Shown in pieces: positions 21,465 to 32,901 of a DNA stretch of 64,000 nt. This stretch comes from Diaporthe sp. PMI_573. Lineage: Eukaryota; Ascomycota; Sordariomycetes; Diaporthales; Diaporthaceae. Location: the NCBI GenBank assembly GCA_021399435.1, contig JAJTUP010000036.1, positions 372,001-436,000 on the forward strand, written 5' to 3'. The number at the start of each line of letters is the position of its first letter. Position 1 is the first letter of the stretch. The notes under the pieces were generated by a model. It was not told where the DNA came from. It saw only the letters and a list, made by a program, of their open reading frames with translations, and did not search any database. Position numbers and translations under genes: made by a program.

Positions 21465-24119
21465 ATGATGGAGGCTGTAACGGAAGAAGGCCGTTTCGAG
21501 GCCAACAAAGAGTTTGAACTTGAAGACGACACGGCCAGCGCAATCCAGGACGAGGAGTTTGACTTCGAGATCGGTGACCCCGGAGACAATCTGGAGGAAA
21601 CGTTGGCTGGGCTCGAATCCACTCATGATGATGTGACTTATCACACCGGAAGTAACGACGCACCCCACGATGCTCGCACATATTCGTCGCAGGATCATGG
21701 TGCGCAGGTAGTCGATGAGTCTCCCGAAGAGGAAACCCCTAGCCAGGACCAGGGTCAGCATGATCTAGAGGTATCCACGTTTGACACCTCAGTAGGTGCT
21801 GAGGGTGTTGACCAAGCCGACCAACTCGATGATGAACAAGGTGACCGCAACGAACACGAAGAAGCTCAACAGGCAGACGATGCACAACATGGGGAGGTCG
21901 AGCAATACCAAGAGGGTGTTTATTTGGAAGGCACGACTGAAGAGCTTAGACACCTCGTCGATGCTGCTCAACAAAATGAAGAACCAGCTCAAGGAACGAC
22001 GGTTGCTACGGGTAGTGTTGAATTTCCGCGCCTGGAGGATGAGCACTTCCACGGCGATATTCGTGAAGAAGGTATCAGCGCCGAAGAAATCGGACTTATT
22101 CAGTCCGGGGACGAGTCGCAGCCGCCCGTAGACAGCAGCTACGTCGACGAAACGGGCGAGAACGGAACATCAGTAGCGGAACCTCAGAGCGAGGAGATCG
22201 CCCAGAGTACGAGTCTTGAACACGATTCCTACCTTGCAGACAACGCCGCGCGCCAGAATAATACAGATGCAGCGTATGATCTGGACGACGCCAGTGGGCA
22301 GGAGGTGGAGTCATCCAAGGGCTCAGAGCAGCATCCCCGAGTGAGGGTATCCTATGGAACAGCAGAGTTCTATCTCTTTCCGGAGTCACCTAATGCTGAT
22401 CCCGATGATTACTTCTTCGAGAATGCAGACGTACTTTCTCAGCCATTATCACAGTTTTTATCAAAACTACGCCAAGTCGTTACGGAGGATCTGCAAGATC
22501 TCGATGAGCTTTTTGTGAAAGTGGACGGACTCGGAATCGAGTTCGGAGAGTCCACGACGAAAGACTTCCTAGAGCACACGACTTTTGGTCAAGTCCTAGA
22601 GCTGTACGATCGACTTGTGAAGCTTGACGATTCTTCCGAGGATGCAGAGCTCTACATATACATGGAAACGAGACCAAATTGTCTGTATCGGCTCACAGAA
22701 CTCGCCAAAACTGCTGACGAGGGGAAGGGGCTATCCCAAGTAGCATTCTACTACGAGGGAACTCCCGATTTCGCAGCCATCGAGGAGGTTTCGATCGATT
22801 ACGATGAAGGCCGTCAGGGTGTGGACTCTGACGACATTTCTGACAACGGGTCAAATGACCAAGTAGAAGGAGGTCTGAGTGCGACTCAGGAGACTGAGCA
22901 ACCATACAATCCTTTCCGACTCAGTGAGAGCCAACAGCAGGCCATGGGCGCCTCAACCTCTGGTCTTGCAGAGGAGGAAGTTGTGGATGATGCCATGTCG
23001 GCAGATGCTGACCAAGGTCATGCCGCTTATGAGGACGAAAACGACGAGTCCCTCTCTCGTGAAGCGCAAGCAGACCTGGAAATTGCGGAGATGGAGGCCC
23101 CGGGCGATGTACACGCGATCGAAGCCCAAGAGGACTCCGACCTGTTCCCGGGCGGGGCTGAAGACCTCGCCGCAGGAGTCGCAAATGATGAATCTGAAGA
23201 CCAGCATTACGTGGAGGAAGATCCTCCTGGTGGGGAAGAAGCTGCCGGGACAGAAGCAAACGCCAAAGCCGAAAACGAAGACTTCCAGGATGACGATGGC
23301 CCTACTGATGGTGAGCATCTCTCTTCTTTGGAACTCGGCGGATGCACTGCATCATCCGAAATATGTGGCTGCGCATCTTGCATGTCCGCTCAACCCACAT
23401 CTTCCGGCACTGTGGGCCACACCCACGCCATGGTCGAGTCCGAGGTAACATCTCGAGATACTCACCGTCAGCTGGTTGAAGATGCTTTGACCGATGTTCA
23501 CCAAGCCCTTGTCGCCACGGCGGACTGGTCGAGTGATTTCTCATCAACGATCAACGCGCGGGACTCGCTAGTTCCAAATCTTGACTATAGCAACCACGTA
23601 GAAAACACACCGGCTGACTTCAATATGCAAGACTACGACGCAGCGGAAAACGACGACTACCTCGACATCGGAGCGACCGAAGAGGAGCCGGCCGAGCCTG
23701 AAGAATATGCAGCATCTGCCAGCACACCCGAACCGACCTCACACGATTCCAGTGCCACGGCGACCCTGGATGGAGAAGGCCAAGGTCATGGAGACGATGT
23801 GTCCGCGACCGAGGCGTTGGCCGATGCCGGCCTCCCAATTCAGACCTCGTTACAGCCGGAGCCAGGCCCTCAAGAGACTCAAACCGACGAGATCCACTGG
23901 AATGACGATGACGACGAGCATGGCAACGAAAGCGATGAGGTTGACATTACAAATCAGAACCAGACCGACCTGTCTCCTTCGAGTCTCTCTGTCAAGAGAG
24001 GCAGACAAGCAGACGAGGATGATGTTGGTCTAGGTGACGATAGTAGTAAGTCGTCTTGTGGAGTGGATTCACGAATCTCTGCTAACATTGGCCCAGTTGC
24101 CAAGCGTCGTCGGACCTAG
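21465..24119 (+). CDS. Large acidic protein with C-terminal nuclear signal
   Basis: Exons 21465-24045 and 24097-24119 give 867 aa. The 51-nt intron is in frame and stop-free, so it could be missed; its GTAAGT donor, GCTAAC branch point and CAG acceptor are all consensus, and removing it places the basic AKRRRT directly at the C-terminus. The protein is extremely rich in Glu, Asp, Gln and Ser and probably mostly disordered. One folded-looking segment (about residues 295-455) begins RVRVSYGTAEFYLFPES. It includes a regular helical stretch (LSQFLSKLRQVVTEDL) and ends near EEVSIDYDE. A small Cys cluster (CTASSEICGCASC) lies near residue 630. I do not recognise a named family; the acidic regions plus the tail suggest a nuclear, perhaps chromatin- or transcription-related, role. 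This is inference. Confidence 0.85.
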   Translation: MMEAVTEEGRFEANKEFELEDDTASAIQDEEFDFEIGDPGDNLEETLAGLESTHDDVTYHTGSNDAPHDARTYSSQDHGAQVVDESPEEETPSQDQGQHDLEVSTFDTSVGAEGVDQADQLDDEQGDRNEHEEAQQADDAQHGEVEQYQEGVYLEGTTEELRHLVDAAQQNEEPAQGTTVATGSVEFPRLEDEHFHGDIREEGISAEEIGLIQSGDESQPPVDSSYVDETGENGTSVAEPQSEEIAQSTSLEHDSYLADNAARQNNTDAAYDLDDASGQEVESSKGSEQHPRVRVSYGTAEFYLFPESPNADPDDYFFENADVLSQPLSQFLSKLRQVVTEDLQDLDELFVKVDGLGIEFGESTTKDFLEHTTFGQVLELYDRLVKLDDSSEDAELYIYMETRPNCLYRLTELAKTADEGKGLSQVAFYYEGTPDFAAIEEVSIDYDEGRQGVDSDDISDNGSNDQVEGGLSATQETEQPYNPFRLSESQQQAMGASTSGLAEEEVVDDAMSADADQGHAAYEDENDESLSREAQADLEIAEMEAPGDVHAIEAQEDSDLFPGGAEDLAAGVANDESEDQHYVEEDPPGGEEAAGTEANAKAENEDFQDDDGPTDGEHLSSLELGGCTASSEICGCASCMSAQPTSSGTVGHTHAMVESEVTSRDTHRQLVEDALTDVHQALVATADWSSDFSSTINARDSLVPNLDYSNHVENTPADFNMQDYDAAENDDYLDIGATEEEPAEPEEYAASASTPEPTSHDSSATATLDGEGQGHGDDVSATEALADAGLPIQTSLQPEPGPQETQTDEIHWNDDDDEHGNESDEVDITNQNQTDLSPSSLSVKRGRQADEDDVGLGDDSSKSSCGVDSRISANIGPVAKRRRT

Positions 24120-27100
24120 ATGACACTTCCCGGCGTAGTTGTCAGATCAGACTTGATCAAGACCTCTGCACCACGAGTGTGCCAAGAACCCTACGTGTTG
24201 GGAGCAGTTGTAGTGCATCTGCGCCCTTCGCATGTGTCCTACCTTGATATACCAACCCCCTCCCCCTCCTTCCTATACCCCTTTCCTTGCAACCATACCC
24301 GATTAGCAATGTGGACCAGCTGAAGCACAGACGAAAATAAATCAGGCCCACTGAGTTGAGAGGTAAGTCAAATCCGAAGAGACGCCTGGCCTGCTTTCCA
24401 AGGCCCGGCACACCACCGAACCGCCTTGTGCTCAGCTGCGCCGTTGGGTGACAATCTGCGCGCGTACGACATCACTCATGACGACTTCTCGAAGACGAGC
24501 TACTTAGAATTCAAAGTTTTGCCAACATGGGTGGCATTTCGATTTGGAGCGTGTGGCAGGCCCGAGGGGTTGGAACGAAGTCCCCACAACCACATAGTCT
24601 CTTATACTCACAGAGCTACTGGGGCGAAGGGATGGACAAACACGAAGCACCTACGAATGACTGCTTGTGAGTGTCTTGGGAGGCACCGCTTCTGATTCTT
24701 CCAAGGAGGTTAAGTATCTTTCTTGACAAGACGAGCGTGCCTGGGCGGCTCGCACGGGATGGTGGTCAATTTGTGTGCAGATAGATGATGGGGCTTACTG
24801 ATGGGATGAATCAAAGCCTGTCGGCGTGTGCGGAGCGGTTTCTTGGAATTTCTGTTGCGGGCGTTGTCAGCGACGATCTTACGGAAAACGTGGCTGTCTG
24901 GGCACTTGGGATATGTAGCAAGGCTCTGTATCGATGTACGAGAAGCATTCCTGGTGATCAGAGAAGCGTATGCGGACCTCGACTCGTCCATGTGCGGTGT
25001 GAAGATCGATCACAGACCGACCACCTACTGATTCCGTGACATGACACTAGCCCACAAGACTTTCCAACAATTGAAGAGTGCGATAGGTGAAAGTACATGT
25101 TTTAGCCAATGGGTTCCTGAGGTGACTGGCCACTTGTCTCGAGCAGTCCTGACGATCGCGACATTCGAAACATGTGTATTAAGATTGGTGACAGGAGTGG
25201 GCTGGGGGGCGGTACCGGGTCGCCTAACAGGCGAGGGCGTGACATTACTGCTCTGAAAGGAAGCGAAATTCGGTTATTCCCACAAACTGGCTGATCAGTC
25301 AATGTATAAGCGATGGATCTAGATGTACAATCACCAGTGACATGGAGAAAACGGCCATGCTACTGCCACGGGTTTACTGTGCCAGCCTACCTAGGTACCC
25401 AGGTATGTATTGTAGCGCTGAGCTGACTGCCTGGCCAACTCCACCAGTGACTAGGTAGTCTAGGCTCTGGACCCAGCTCATCGTCATCTGGTGGGACGCG
25501 GAGAGAGGCTCTGGGCCCCGTTTATTTCCTTGAAAGCCCCGGATGAAGCAGATTCAACTATCCACCCACACAATTGAGAACCACTAGCGGCACGCGCGTA
25601 CTGCAGTATCGTAACTTGCCTGCAAGTTCCGAGGTAAGAGGTTTTGGGTGTTTTTTTGGTTTTTTGGGGGGGGGGGGGAGACGCAAAACGCATATTCGGC
25701 TGAGGGTGCGGTTCACCTACCAGTACAGTAGTGACACGATATGACATCTGGCGTCTAACCAGATGTGATATGATGTTTTCCGAAGAATTATGTCAATAGT
25801 TGGTTCGTGTACGTAAATAGTATTCTTAAAATCCTGCCACGCTTCTGGCATGGGTCGACACGTAAAGGGAAATCTCAACAGCCAGGTGTAGGTAATAGAC
25901 CTGCTTGCCTGCCTAGGTGATTAGGTACCTGTCTGGACTGCCAGCCCTATCCGGGAACCCGACGTTTCAACTCTTCTAGCAGCTTGGAAGGCGGGCGGGA
26001 GGGGATTAGATTGAATGCCAGGTGGTCTTTTGAGTAATTCGCTCTGGTTGTCTGCTTACTGTGTCCGGAGTAATAGGTGGTAGCACCTTATTTTCCATTA
26101 CGAAGCCTCAGCCATCTGCCATTGCGCAAGCCCATGACAAGGACAAGGCACAGGGAGGCAGGACCCCTCGTATTCCTAACCTGGCAGCCTGGGGCCCTCG
26201 ATTTGTGCTGGCTGGCTGGCTGGAGCGAAGCAAGGGACCACCACTACGTACCCCAGTACCTGCTTCCAAGGCTTGCAGGCTGGCAGGGCGTGCCGGGGGG
26301 GGGTTACCCACCTGCAGATGGCCAGAGGCAAAGACGGGGCCAGGTACCGTGCTAAGCTACCTCGTTCGGGGCCACGAGCAATCCCGCTAGTGGGATACTA
26401 GCTCCAGGGATGGAGTGACGTCCACGTCCATGGATGAAACGAGGCCGCACGCCCGCCCGATTCAATTCAACAGACCTCCAGACCTCCAGACCTCAACCCA
26501 GCCCGCCGCCGCCCGCCAGCCCACTCCCTGCGCTGCTGCGAGTCTCCTGCCAAAACGCAAGCAACATCACTTGCCCCTGCCCAGCCAATTTTATCTCCAT
26601 CCCAGATTCTTGACTCCCCTCCCGGCACGCACCACGGTCCTGCACATCTGTCCTCGTCTTCGCTGTGAAGGGGAAAGCGTCCCTTTTTTGGTCCAAGACT
26701 TTCTCGTTTTTTTTACTGGCCTTGGCCGCTTGTCCTGGAACGGGGCCGGAACATTGAAACGATTTGTTCACTCCCCCCCCCCCACACGCACTTGCACACG
26801 CTCCAGTGATCCTCGACCATCGAACGCCTCCCTGGCCGAACCACCTACCGAAGGCAGACCAAGACGATAGGCCACGCACTGCACCGCATCGAACAACGAC
26901 GCCAGCCCATCTCACAAGTCATCAGATTCCCTCCACTGTGCCCACTCGCCGACGAGCACCGGCTTTGAAGACATCAGTCGGCACAGCCGCCCTGCTTGAC
27001 CTCTCCGCCTGTGCCTTTGTTAACCGAACATTCCGTCTACTCGAACCGTCCTCACGACCATCACCCCTGTTTCGCCTGGCGCGAAGAACTCCTATACTCG

Positions 27101-27217
27101 AGCCACCTCGAAACTCCGGGCGCCCGCGCTCGTTGCGCTCTTTGCGCTCACAGCAACCACCGAAACGGCTTTGAACAGACACAAGCAGCGTCTCGCTGCT
27201 GTTGCGCTCGTTACAAT
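24120..27217. other. Intergenic, no gene seen
   Basis: About 3.1 kb. It contains a poly-T/poly-G run (25647-25678), a near-perfect hairpin (25737-25774), CCTAGGTA-type motifs and, toward the right, pyrimidine-rich DNA that probably forms the promoter and 5' leader of the NIPA-like gene. A short agacctcc tandem repeat lies at about 26472-26497. The ORFs present have no coding character. Confidence 0.55.
25737..25774. repeat. Hairpin with ACATCTGG / CCAGATGT arms
   Basis: Arms of about 14 bp (gatatgacatctgg and ccagatgtgatatg) with one mismatch flank a 7-nt loop. The CATCTGG/CCAGATG core is the same as in the hairpin clusters at 10.1 and 11.2 kb, so this may be a lone distant member of that family. 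Confidence 0.65.
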
Positions 27218-28855
27218 ATGATGATGGAGGAAAAGTACGGCTTGCTCCAGGCACCCTTGAATCATTCACTCGCGCCATCAGCCGGTGAACCTCGTTATCC
27301 TCGTCCTGGACATCTTGCGCTGACCACGCTGGACATCGCAGATACATCGGCCTGGGGCTGGCCATGACATCCAGCTTGGCTATTGGTACGGCGCATTCCT
27401 TTTCTTTTGCATCCCACCTCCCCGGTGCCGTGGGCCTGACTGACGTACCCGGCTTCGCAGGCACAAGTTTTGTCATAACGAAAAAGGTAGCTTCATCCCC
27501 GCACACGCGAGAGCCCCGGAACCGATTTCCCGAGACCAACAGACGGACGAACCGACCGGCTGACAATATGGCGGTAGGGTCTCAACCAAGCAGGCGAAAC
27601 ACATGGCTTCGAGGGAGAGGGCTTCGTATACCTCCGGAATCCCTTGTGGTGGGCCGGTATCTGCACACGTAAGGACTTGACACCACACGAGACTCTGGCT
27701 GGCCCAACATACTGATAAGTGAGATGCAGTGGTTGTCGGCGAAGTATGCAACTTCGCAGCGTACGCCTTCGCGCCTGCCATCCTCGTCACGCCTCTGGGT
27801 GCTCTGTCCGTACTGATAGGCGCGGTATTGGGTTCATATTTCCTCAAAGAAGAGCTTGGCATATTAGGGAGGCTTGGATGTGCCATCTGCCTTATTGGCG
27901 CTGTCATCATCGTGCTACACGCGCCGCCAGATGAGGACATCGAGACCATCGAAACAATCCTAGCATATGCGCTGAGGCCTGGTGAGAAGAGAATCGCCTT
28001 CAATTTCGCGGCAGTCGATGCTGACTGCTTCTAGGCTTCTTGATTTATGCCATAACGGTGACAGCCTTCTCCGTCTTCATGATCTACAGAATTGCTCCCG
28101 TATACGGCAAGCAAAATCCCTTGATCTACCTCAGCATCTGCTCCCTGGTGGGATCAGTGTCGGTTATGGCCATCAAGGCCTTTGGCATCGCCCTCAAGCT
28201 TACCTTTGCTGGCAACAACCAATTCACCCACGCCTCAACCTACGTGTTCATGATCATCACGGCGGTCTGCATTTTGACACAGATGAACTACTTCAACAAG
28301 GCGCTGAGCCAGTTCCCTACCAACATGTACGTCTCCCCCAATGTAGCGCATTTTGACCGTGTCCAGAATTCTGACCATCTGTGCAGCGTCAACCCCCTGT
28401 ACTACGTCACCTTCACGACCGCAACCCTCTGTGCCTCGTTCATACTCTACAGCGGTTTCAATACCACCGACCCCATCAACACCCTCTCCCTCCTCTGCGG
28501 TTTCCTCGTCACCTTCACAGGCGTGTACCTGCTGAACTTGTCGCGCAGCGACCCCAACGGTTTCAAGATGATCTCTGGGCGAGGCGGTGACGATTCTGTG
28601 GGCACGGACATGATTTCGCAGATCCAGACGCGTATGAGCATGGAGGCTCGCAGGAGTCTCGGCCACAACGGCGACCGCGAGGGCCTGATGCGGGCGTACG
28701 ACGAGGAAGAGGCTGCCGAGTTTGGCCTGACGGACCTCGCAGAGGATAGCGACGACGAACGCAGTGGCACGAGGACCAAGCAGAACGGCTCAGCGTCGGC
28801 AAACGGGAGGTCGAGATCAAGTGAAATGCAGCATCCAAAGTCTGGCGAGCGGTGA
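27218..28855 (+). CDS. NIPA-like magnesium transporter (DUF803 family)
   Basis: Seven exons: 27218-27234, 27342-27385, 27461-27486, 27578-27668, 27730-27981, 28035-28326, 28387-28855 (1191 nt, 396 aa). The assembled protein starts [20 protein letters not shown] and continues [14 protein letters not shown], the hallmark start of the NIPA/DUF803 family of multi-pass membrane proteins. Nine or so hydrophobic helices follow (for example [20 protein letters not shown] and [18 protein letters not shown]). A conserved [10 protein letters not shown] loop is present. The last 110 residues are a hydrophilic, acidic cytoplasmic tail with several Ser and Arg runs. Known members move Mg2+ at the plasma membrane or in endosomes; substrate here is by family only. 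The four small first exons are typical of fungal members. All junctions close in frame. Confidence 0.94.
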
Positions 28856-29911
28856 CTGAAGGGGTAGCCACCGATCGACCGACGGATCGGACTGAAAGAT
28901 TAAGTTCGCGGATTAGAGTTTTCGGTACCCTTCGCGTCGCATTTGCTTTATCTATGTACCGTAAAAGCGGTACTCCGCCCTGTTATTCACACGTTGTCAC
29001 ATCTAGAACTGCTTGGAGATCCAAGCTCCCCCGCCGTGACGAAAGGCGTAAACGACTGCGCTGGAAGACCTGCATGAAGGTCATCACCGGCGAATGGGAA
29101 AGGGGCATGGCAATTTTTACGACACGACATGACGCGACGCGATGGGCTTGTATACAAGGCACGGTGGCGGTAAAGGATCGGAATGGGGGCTTGGCATCTG
29201 GCATCTGGCATCTGGCGTCTTGGAATATTTAGGCTGGCTGACCATATTTTGGTTCTCTTACGGGGCGAGCTGTACTTGTACGAAGAGGAGGGCGGCAGGA
29301 CGCTGATGTTGGCACCACGGAGGACGTATCACGCGGGCTTCTTGGCCGAGATCAAGATCAAACGCCTAGTTTCATTATAGAAAGACAGCCTTGAAGGCAT
29401 GTCATATGAAGAATTAAAGTTGTACCTCAATGTCTGACTGAATTATAGAAGTTGGCTGTGCGCTTCAGCTCAAGGCTTGAGGCTCAGCCGCTCGCTGTGC
29501 AAGCCAATTACCAACAATGATGTGTGGTTTTCAGGACTATCGGATTGTAACTGATATTTTCCATGTAGCATCCATCTCGTTCAAACAAGTCGCGAGATCC
29601 GGAGACCTCCTGTGAATCAAAACCTCAGTCTGAAGACACAGCTTGACACCAATTAATTGATCACATGTCACTATTTCCGCCAGCTGTTCCCAGCTGCTGC
29701 CAGCTGGGAGGCAGCTCCGGCGGTAAGGACGTCAGTCTGGAGCAACCAGCTTGACACCTTTTCTGTCTCGGGCGTGGTACATATCAACCCAACGGGTGCC
29801 AAGGTACATCTTACCTCACTAATTTCAGCGGCGAATTGAAGTACCTTGTGATCACATAACCGCTCAGCCTTCCATCTACAGCTTTTCTCGCGAGTAAATT
29901 CTCACACAAAT
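28856..29911. other. Intergenic, no gene seen
   Basis: About 1.05 kb between two plus-strand genes; it should hold the 3' end of the NIPA-like transcript and the promoter of the DUF4112 gene. A 7-bp tandem repeat (gcatctg, four imperfect copies) lies at 29194-29221. Confidence 0.55.
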
Positions 29912-31102
29912 ATGGCGTTCCTCGCGAAATTCGTGGCTACAAAGTACGTTGGGGACAAGCTGGAGGACAACTTCGGGCCCGAAGTAAGAGAAGAGATCTC
30001 GAGTGCAGAACCAAAGCCACCGCCTGTCCTCGCCCTGCTCACCATGTCTCCAGAACCCGAGGTACGACATATTCGTCACTGAAGATGGCCGGCGCAAGAA
30101 GCTTAAGAAGGAACTGCCGCCTGGCCTGAGTGCCCACGATGAGCGTGTTCTCAAGACGGTCCAGCGCAAAGCCTACCGGTATGAGTGGTGGTTCGGTACG
30201 TGTTGCTCTTTCGCCCTCTCTGAATTCCTTTAAAACCGTCCTCTTTTTCGAGGACCTGGTTATTTGTGACGAGAATGCTTGTGCCAGCCGCGGAGTCGTA
30301 GCTTAATCTGTCCATTGTTCCCTAATAAGATGGAGACTAATGACGTTGTACAGACTGCCACTGCTGCTGTGGCCTACACGTCCAGTTCGGCACGGTGACC
30401 CTTTGGGGTTTGCTTCCTATCGTGGGTGGTAAGTACCTTCTCTGAAGAAAGCTCCCTCATCCTGCACAATATTGCTATGTTTGGCCGTGGTGAGAGGGAC
30501 AAGGAAACAAGAGATACCGTCGTGATGATCCTATCCATAGCCCCCACTCGGCCATGATGACCGTGAGTGCCTCACTAACACGACCGCCCTCAGACATTAT
30601 CTCCTTTTTCAACGCCCTGACCCTCATCCGCGCCGCGAGGAAGGTCCAAGGCGGCCTGCCAGCCCCGACCCTCGTGGCAATGCTCCTCTGGGCCCTGGTC
30701 GACTTCACCATCAAGCTCATCCCCATCGTCGGCGACATCCTCACAGCCATAATCAAGCCCAACACGCGCAACTGCATGCGCGTCGAGGCCCTCCTGCGGC
30801 AGAGGGCAGCCAGGAGGGCCGGCCCCGCCGCCACCGCCTCGGACAGGACGGGATCTCGCAGTGGAGCCACCGTCCGCGCGCCGCTGCTGGCCTCCTCGCA
30901 GCCCGGCGCGCAGGCCCGCATGACCGCCGCCTCTGGGTCCTCCGCCGCGCCGTCGTACGGCACGGTCTCCGCTGGGGCTGGGGCTGCGCCGGGCACTGCG
31001 CAACCGCGCGCCGAGGATCGTAGGAGTACACGCCACTTGTTGCCGTTCTGGAGGCGGAATGATGATACTGATAGTGAGTCCGAGGGGGAGACGGCTCAGT
31101 AG
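29912..31102 (+). CDS. DUF4112 family membrane protein
   Basis: Exons 29912-29983, 30054-30195, 30354-30428, 30594-31102 give 265 aa. The N-terminus (MAFLAKFVATKYVGDKLEDN) leads into a basic stretch (GRRKKLKKELPPGLSAHDE) and a YRYEWWF-DCHCCCG segment. Two hydrophobic hairpins follow, LWGLLPIVGDIISFFNAL and LLWALVDFTIKLIPIVGDIL, with the repeated PIVGD motif and the NTRN segment typical of DUF4112. The C-terminal 100 residues are Ala/Ser/Arg-rich and end with an acidic DTDSESEGE tail. The function of the family is unknown; it is probably an organelle or plasma membrane protein. It converges on rps3. Confidence 0.92.
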
Positions 31103-31851
31103 GTTGCTCGTCGAGACTCGCTGGCTGAGTCTTCGCCGCCTCTCTGGCTAGCTAGCTCGTGATTGCATTGGGAGTGGACTGTATCGGAAAGGGGTCTAGG
31201 CCGGACGGTGGATGTATGAGGGCAGGGAGTGGTGCACGTGTGGGAAGGTAGGAAGGCTGGAAGGGTCAGCGAGAGAAGTGACGGCCGAGGGGGAAAATGT
31301 CACGATTAAGGGTGTTGTCTCAAGACAGTTGTAAGCATTCTATGAGCGTCTCAAATTACTTCGAATGGCATGAACGCCTCAGCAAGCATCGGGGATTCAT
31401 CGGCGGATGCGGATCACGAGCGAAAGCATCATCATTGGGAGATATGTCATGTGGGAAGCATGGATATAGCTTTGTCATTTCCTCGTTGCTCTTTCATTGC
31501 TCTTCTAGCTCAGCCTGGGCTGCAAACTACAGTAAGGAGCCAGCAACTTTCCCTGTCCCTGAAACCAGCAAAAATGCATCTCAATTACGCCAAGCCCTGA
31601 AGTTTTTGTGATGAAACCTGGTCATCCTCGCCTCAACATTCCCCAGTTCAGAAGCCGTCAAGGTCGCTCGCATGCCGGCGGTGACCGGTAAATCCATCCA
31701 AAGCAACGCCCGCCGTCAGGAGCTCCGAGTCAGGGAGGGGCTGAAAAGGGTTGCCGTTGTTGTCTGGGGGCAGAGGGCTGTTCAAAAACTCATCCGAACG
31801 TGTTGGAAGTTGAAGGGATGGGTGACGTGCGTGACCCGCTGGAGGAGCCAC
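31103..31851. other. Intergenic between convergent genes, no gene seen
   Basis: This 750-bp stretch lies between the 3' ends of the DUF4112 gene and rps3. It contains no supported ORF and should supply both terminators. Confidence 0.6.
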
Positions 31852-32901
31852 CTATTGCTCCGCCGCAGCGGGCTGCTCCTCACCCTCTGCCTGCTCCTCC
31901 TGCGCCCGAGCAGCCTCAGCCGCGGCCTGGACCTGGGCGGCCTTGGCGCCGTAGTCCTGAGAGACGGGCTGGACAACAGGGGTCTCGTCCTTGGGCTCGA
32001 GGATGGTGACGGCGTCAGGCAGGGACTTCTGGGGACCGGCCTTGCCCTCGGGGTCGGAGCCGCGCATGATCTTGACCTTGATACCGAGGACACCCTGGCG
32101 GAGGAGGACGTGACGGGTGGCGCTGTCGATGAACTCCTTGGCGGGCTGACCGGAGTGGATCATGAAGCCGTCGGTGAACTTCATGGACTTGGCACGGGCG
32201 GCACGGAGCTTTCCAGAGACGACGACCTCGCAACCCTTGGCGCCGGACTCCATGATGAAACGCAGGACACCGTAGCAGGCACGACGGACGGCGAGACCGT
32301 TGAGGAGCTTGTAGCGGAGGGACTCGCACTGGGCGACGGCGGACAGACCACGGTTCTGGACCTTGGCGGCGTAGAGGGAAACGCTGTTCTCGGGGAACTT
32401 GAAGCGCTTCTGGATGAGGGAGGTGAGCTCGCGGATGCGGCGACCCTGCTCACCGAGGACCTCTTGGGTGTGGGTGGCGCGGATGATGATGTCGGTGACG
32501 GTGGGGGTGACGCGGACCTCGACGCCGGAGTATCCCTCCTCGGCCAGCTCACGCTGGAAGAACTCGTTCAGCTCGGCGTAGAAGACACCGTCGGCGACGA
32601 ACTTTCTCCTCTTGGAGCTGTGGAAACCATATTGTCAGTCGGAGGGTCTCGCACGAGTGAGTGGTTGTTTGTCATTGACTGCATCTCATGTCCCAAGCGA
32701 TTCGACCACGGTTGGGTCCTTGACAAAGTCGGGCCAAGGGCAGGTTGAAGGATGCAAGAACCGTTCCCATGCGAGGGCCTTCGAGCTCCTGCCCTCTTGC
32801 AGCGAAATGCCGGTCCAACACCGTGTCGTCGTCGGGTTTGTGCCTCTGGGCGGGCGGGATGCTGGGGATGCAACTCACATCTGGGCACCTGGGACCGCCA
32901 T
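31852..32901 (-). CDS. rps3: 40S ribosomal protein S3
   Basis: Small-subunit protein uS3, at the mRNA entry tunnel of the ribosome. Exon 1 (32901-32879) encodes MAVPGAQ plus two bases of an Ile codon; the intron is 261 nt (32878-32618); exon 2 (32617-31852) continues [20 protein letters not shown]. Total 262 aa, the usual size. The KH type 2 domain is seen ([31 protein letters not shown]), followed by the C-terminal S3 domain ([31 protein letters not shown]) and an Ala/Glu/Gln-rich tail. The short first exon with a longer intron is common in fungal ribosomal protein genes. The opposite strand carries a 358-codon ORF that is only a composition shadow. Confidence 0.97.

Noticed and set aside
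22879..23448. 189-codon second-frame ORF inside the acidic-protein gene
   Set aside because: Shadow of the GA-rich coding sequence; Arg/Lys/Met-rich and without motif.
25647..25678. Poly-T/poly-G run as a regulatory or structural site
   Set aside because: A simple homopolymer tract is the sufficient explanation; no partner sequence or repeat structure is seen.
31672..32748. 358-codon ORF on the strand opposite rps3
   Set aside because: It is a third-position composition shadow of the strongly biased rps3 coding exon. It has low-complexity Leu/Gly/Asp content and no similarity to any family I know.
32618..32878. snoRNA inside the long rps3 intron
   Set aside because: No C box (RTGATGA) paired with a D box and terminal stem is present, and no H/ACA layout is visible.
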